From Desulfocurvus sp. (GTDB taxonomy: Bacteria > Desulfobacterota > Desulfovibrionia > Desulfovibrionales > Desulfovibrionaceae), in NCBI GenBank assembly GCA_020692325.1, contig JAIMKR010000002.1, positions 227,110 to 281,286 on the forward strand: a DNA stretch of 54,177 bases, written 5' to 3'. Of this stretch, positions 51,203 to 54,177 are shown piece after piece. The first letter of the stretch is position 1; every line of letters begins with the position of its first letter. The translations under genes were made by a program, and so were the position numbers. The notes beneath the pieces were generated by a model. The model searched no databases and had not been told where the DNA came from. It saw only the letters and a list, made by a program, of their open reading frames with translations.

Positions 51203-52387
51203 TCACTCCTCGAATTCCAGAGCGCGAATAATTCCGTTTGAAACAAGCATTCCGTCGCGCGTGAGGCGCAAACGCCCGGCCGCGAGCTTGGCCAGACCGG
51301 CACGGCCTAGCTGATCGAGCAGCTCCGCGCGTTCATCGGGGAGGTTCTCGCCGAAGCGGGCGCGGTGGGCGGCCACATCCAGTCCCTCGGTCGTGCGGAG
51401 CGCCAGCATGACGGCCTCTCGGGCGCGCACACGCGACGACAGCTCCTCGCGGCCGGCGCTTCCGGCCCGGCCAGCGAGCGCGAGCGCCTCCCAGGCGTTG
51501 AGGTCCGGCGGATTGGTCCAGCGCAGACCGCGCGCGCCATTGGGCGGCAGGCTCATGGTGGACACCGCCGCGGGGCCCAGCCCCAAAACGTCCTCACCGC
51601 GCCAGCAGGACGCATTGTGCCGGCAACGCCTGCCCGGCCGGGCGAAGTTGGAGATTTCGTAGTGCTCGTATCCGGCGGATTCGAGCAGCTCCGCGCCCGA
51701 GAGGAACATTTCGGCTTGCGCATCGTCGTTCGGCAGAGCGGCCAGGGCTGCGGCGTCCGCCGCGAGGGGCGTGCCGGGTTCCACGCCCAGCCCGTAGCAG
51801 GACAGATGCTCGGGCGTGAGCGCGACGGCCTTGCGCAGGGTCGCGAGCCAGGCCGTGGGCGTCTGCCCTGGCAGGCCGAAGATGAGGTCCAGGCCGAGGT
51901 TGTCGAAGCCGGCGGCTCGCGCGGACCACACTGCGTCCTCCACGGCCTGGGCGTCGTGGACGCGGCCGAGGGCGGCGAGGTCGCGATCGTCGAGGCTCTG
52001 CGCGCCCAGGCTCAACCGGTTGAAGCCGAGGGCGCGGGCGGTGTGGAGCAGCTCCGGTGTGGCGGATTCGGGGTTGGCCTCTAGCGTGATTTCGGCGTCG
52101 TCGGCCAGAAGGAAATGCGCGCGCACCACGGCCATGACCCGGGCGAGTCCCGCCGGGCCGAGGAGACTCGGCGTGCCGCCGCCGAAGAACAGGCTGGCCG
52201 CAGGGCCGATGGCTTCCCGCCAGTTTTGGGCGAGAACCCGCGCCTCGGCCTCCAGTGCGGCCACGTGACGGTCAAGAACGGCGGGAGCGACGCCTTTCGC
52301 TCCAACGGGCGTGGAGAAGAAGGCGCAATAGCGGCACTTCGCCCTGCAAAAAGGGGTATGGACGTAGAGCGTCGGGGGGCGGCGCAT
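51203..52387 (-). CDS. hemW: Radical SAM heme chaperone HemW
   Basis: 394-residue radical SAM protein of the HemN/HemW family. The cluster motif is CRAKCRYC in TPFCRAKCRYCAFFS, followed by GGGTPSLL, the SAM-binding GAQSLDD and the GLPGQT block. HemW transfers heme to target proteins such as respiratory cytochromes, and is often misannotated as coproporphyrinogen III dehydrogenase; the true dehydrogenase needs further N-terminal and C-terminal residues that are absent. The C-terminal winged domain ends with MLVSNGIIRALEFEE. The gene starts three bases after the stop of an NlpC/P60 gene, so they are co-transcribed. Confidence 0.92.
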   Translation of the reverse strand: MRRPPTLYVHTPFCRAKCRYCAFFSTPVGAKGVAPAVLDRHVAALEAEARVLAQNWREAIGPAASLFFGGGTPSLLGPAGLARVMAVVRAHFLLADDAEITLEANPESATPELLHTARALGFNRLSLGAQSLDDRDLAALGRVHDAQAVEDAVWSARAAGFDNLGLDLIFGLPGQTPTAWLATLRKAVALTPEHLSCYGLGVEPGTPLAADAAALAALPNDDAQAEMFLSGAELLESAGYEHYEISNFARPGRRCRHNASCWRGEDVLGLGPAAVSTMSLPPNGARGLRWTNPPDLNAWEALALAGRAGSAGREELSSRVRAREAVMLALRTTEGLDVAAHRARFGENLPDERAELLDQLGRAGLAKLAAGRLRLTRDGMLVSNGIIRALEFEE

Positions 52388-52390
52388 GGC

Positions 52391-53200
52391 CTAGCGGATG
52401 TATCGGCGCGCGCCGAGATACCGCGAGGACCAGTAGGGATCGTTCATGTCGGATTCGGAGATGCCGCGCCCGGGCCTGGGGCTGTGCACGAACACTCCGT
52501 CATCCATGTAGATGCCCACGTGCCAGCGCCGTTTGTTGATCTTGTAGAAGACAAGATCGCCGGGGCGCAGCTGGCTGCGGGGGATGGTCCGGCCTTCGGA
52601 GTACTGCTCGGACGCGCTGCGCGGCAGTCTGATGCCATGCTGGTGGAAGGTCCACTGGGTGAAACCGGAACAGTCGAACCCTGTGGCCGGAGAGGCGCCG
52701 GCGCGGCGGTAGCGGCGGCCCTTCTGGGTCAGGCCGGTGCGGACCACGTCGAGGCCGAGGGAGGGCGGCAGTTTGGCCAGCCGTTCCAAACGGGCCTCCA
52801 CCTCCAGGTCGTCCAAGGTGGGGAATTCGGGAATGTCCGTGGCTTTCGGCGGGGTTTCGGCCAATCCGGGCAGACGCAGGGTTCCGGCGCGTCCGGGCGG
52901 GGTCAGGGGCACCTTTCCCGGCAGAGGGCTGGGCAGCTCCGTGGTCAGGGGAATGTTGAGCGGGCTTTCCGCCGTGGGCAGCTGTTGCTCGGAGAGCATG
53001 TCGGAATTTTCGGCGCTGATGGGATCGGGCTCGGCGGAGACCACTGGATGGGCCATGGATGCGGCCAGGGACGTGCTGGGATGCATGAGCGCGCAGGCGG
53101 CGCAGAGCACCATCCCGGCCATGCCTAGGATGCGCGTGGCCGGGATGCGGCCGGATTGCTTGCGGCTGCGGGCGCGCTGCCCGCGCTTGTGCTCCGTCAC
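52391..53200 (-). CDS. NlpC/P60 (C40) cell-wall hydrolase
   Basis: 269 residues from the GTG at 53200. N-terminus: charged segment then hydrophobic MAGMVLCAACALM and a likely cut after the SLA of PSTSLA, so it is exported; Pro-rich linker; then the C40 peptidase domain with catalytic Cys (GFDCSGFTQW), His (WHVGIYMDD) and a third polar residue (VHSPRPG). It hydrolyses peptidoglycan peptide cross-links or stems. The frame is open to 53350 but the added residues lack a signal; the GTG is 12 bases after AAGGAG, a little far, so the start is uncertain. Located immediately upstream of hemW. Confidence 0.85.
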   Translation of the reverse strand: MTEHKRGQRARSRKQSGRIPATRILGMAGMVLCAACALMHPSTSLAASMAHPVVSAEPDPISAENSDMLSEQQLPTAESPLNIPLTTELPSPLPGKVPLTPPGRAGTLRLPGLAETPPKATDIPEFPTLDDLEVEARLERLAKLPPSLGLDVVRTGLTQKGRRYRRAGASPATGFDCSGFTQWTFHQHGIRLPRSASEQYSEGRTIPRSQLRPGDLVFYKINKRRWHVGIYMDDGVFVHSPRPGRGISESDMNDPYWSSRYLGARRYIR

Positions 53201-53441
53201 GATGCGGTGTTGCTCCTTGAGGCCGCGCCGCAGCGGGTTTCGGTGTTCCGAAATCGCCGCGATGAGGGGGAAAATGGGGGCGCGGGCGGCCGAGTGCCGG
53301 GATCCGGGAGCGTCACCCGTCGTCGAACGGCGGAAGAATGGGCGCGTCACCGGAGCACGGTTCGAATGCTATAGCCCAAACTCGACCGCCGCGCCAAGGG
53401 AAAATCGGCGCTTGTCGCGCTGCGAGCGTTCGCCCGCGGGC

Positions 53442-53481
53442 TTGACCGGCGGCTGACGAACACGTATCGTAAGTTTACTTA
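53442..53481 (+). promoter_or_regulatory. Promoter and operator of the MerR-like gene
   Basis: TTGACC (53442-53447) and TATCGT (53465-53470) at 17-base spacing. TAAGT-TT-ACTTA (53470-53481) is a 12-bp palindrome starting at the last base of the -10, suitable for repression. TATAACAACA follows at 53487-53496. The start codon is 75 bases further on. Confidence 0.45.
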
Positions 53482-53554
53482 GCCATTATAACAACAGGTT
53501 GAATGTTCTGTCGGTAAGCGTGTCGCTTCCACACCGATGTGATGGAGATGGCGT

Positions 53555-54177
53555 ATGGATGAACGGACATATACGCATCGCGACTTGGCGCGGGAGCTTG
53601 GCGTTTCCGAGACGACCATCAAAAGCTATCGCAGCAAGTTTCCCGCATTCCTGCCCGTCGCGAGGGAGGGGAAGCCCGTGCGGCTGCACGCGGAGGCTTT
53701 CGATGTCTGCCGCCGCATTCGCGATCTGTTCGACGATGGCTTGTCGATTTTGCAGGTGCAAGAATCATTACGTACTGAATTCAAAGAATATCCATTTAAT
53801 CGTCGCTTGCCGATGATGAAGAACGTTGCCACGGAAAGCGTATCTTTGGCCGAAGCCGATCCGTCGGTCGGCTCCGTGAGTGAGGCGCTGACCGCGCGCA
53901 TTGAGGCGCTGGCTCGGGGACAGGAGGCTGCGCGCGCGCGCATGGAACAGCTTGAGATCGAGGTGCGCAACTTGGCCACCATGGAGGCCGCGTCCAAGAC
54001 CATGATGGCCGAGCTGGTGGCGGAACTGCGCGCCGCACGCGACTCCGCCGTCGAGTCCGCGTCGCGGACCGCGTCTTCGAGTGGGACGCGCCCGGTTTTG
54101 CCCGATCCTTCTGACTCTTCCGGTTCTCTCGATTCGCTGGACCCGGGCGTGGCGGATTCCTCCTCGTCCGGTTCTTC
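53555..54177 (+). CDS. MerR-like HTH protein with coiled coil, truncated by the window edge
   Basis: At least 207 residues, no stop before the window ends. The N-terminal helix-turn-helix (YTHRDLARELGVSETTIKSYR) is followed by a MerR-like wing and helix (REGKPVRLHAEAFDVCRRIRDLFDDGLSILQVQESLR); then a coiled coil (about 105-170, EALTARIEALARGQEAARARMEQLE) and a Ser/Asp-rich tail. The ATG follows GATGGAG. The layout (MerR-type DNA binding plus coiled coil, no effector domain) resembles phage- or nucleoid-associated regulators. The tail is low complexity. Function unknown; the rest of the gene would help. Confidence 0.7.
   Translation, partial: MDERTYTHRDLARELGVSETTIKSYRSKFPAFLPVAREGKPVRLHAEAFDVCRRIRDLFDDGLSILQVQESLRTEFKEYPFNRRLPMMKNVATESVSLAEADPSVGSVSEALTARIEALARGQEAARARMEQLEIEVRNLATMEAASKTMMAELVAELRAARDSAVESASRTASSSGTRPVLPDPSDSSGSLDSLDPGVADSSSSGS

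Overview
The window is GC-rich chromosomal DNA that looks like a sulfate-reducing Desulfovibrionaceae bacterium (Desulfovibrio sensu lato). This rests on gene content: a dnaA-dnaN-gyrB origin block, a DUF39 homocysteine-forming enzyme, the NfnAB ferredoxin/NADPH transhydrogenase pair, a LutABC lactate-utilisation operon, a B12-dependent ribonucleotide reductase, a rubrerythrin-like protein and a futalosine-type UbiA prenyltransferase. I see no phage, transposase, CRISPR array, rRNA or tRNA gene.

Layout. Positions 90-5.7 kb hold gyrB, dnaN and dnaA on the minus strand, then a probable oriC with DnaA boxes. 5.7-12 kb on the plus strand: DUF39 enzyme, an amidohydrolase (possibly aminofutalosine deaminase), pyrB, pyrC, and an HD protein whose CCA-transferase-like head looks inactive. 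12-16.6 kb, minus: an MFS exporter and a copper chaperone/CopA pair. 16.9-27 kb: a secreted 3D-domain protein, glnA, mtgA, a YdcZ transporter, a UbiA prenyltransferase, MscS, DUF554 and nfnAB. 26.5-32.5 kb: two unknown proteins, an orphan OmpR-type regulator, a glycosyltransferase and lutABC. 32.6-39.3 kb, plus: an envelope-polymer cluster (MurJ-like flippase, two methyltransferases, asparagine synthase, GT4 glycosyltransferase). 39.6-48.1 kb, plus: a dense signalling cluster (sigma-54 activator, CheY-like receiver, large hybrid kinase, second receiver, rubrerythrin-like protein, methyltransferase-like protein, second kinase). 48.7-54.2 kb: nrdJ, hemW, an NlpC/P60 hydrolase and the start of a MerR-like coiled-coil protein that runs off the window.

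The most interesting items are these. (1) A probable unannotated small RNA gene on the minus strand at about 39374-39462, with its own -35/-10 and intrinsic terminator. (2) The rubrerythrin-like protein in the signalling cluster keeps its rubredoxin centre but has glutamine at several diiron-ligand positions, and it sits beside a kinase whose ATP-lid G1 motif is altered; together they suggest a redox-sensing signalling module. (3) Two copies of a structured intergenic repeat, each between convergent genes and each linked to long, perfectly paired terminators of unrelated sequence. (4) Paired TTTCCCRGAAA sites two helical turns apart in front of the sigma-54 activator. (5) A motif around AACAACA(T/G)G shared by the dnaA-dnaN gap and the promoter region of the MerR-like gene.
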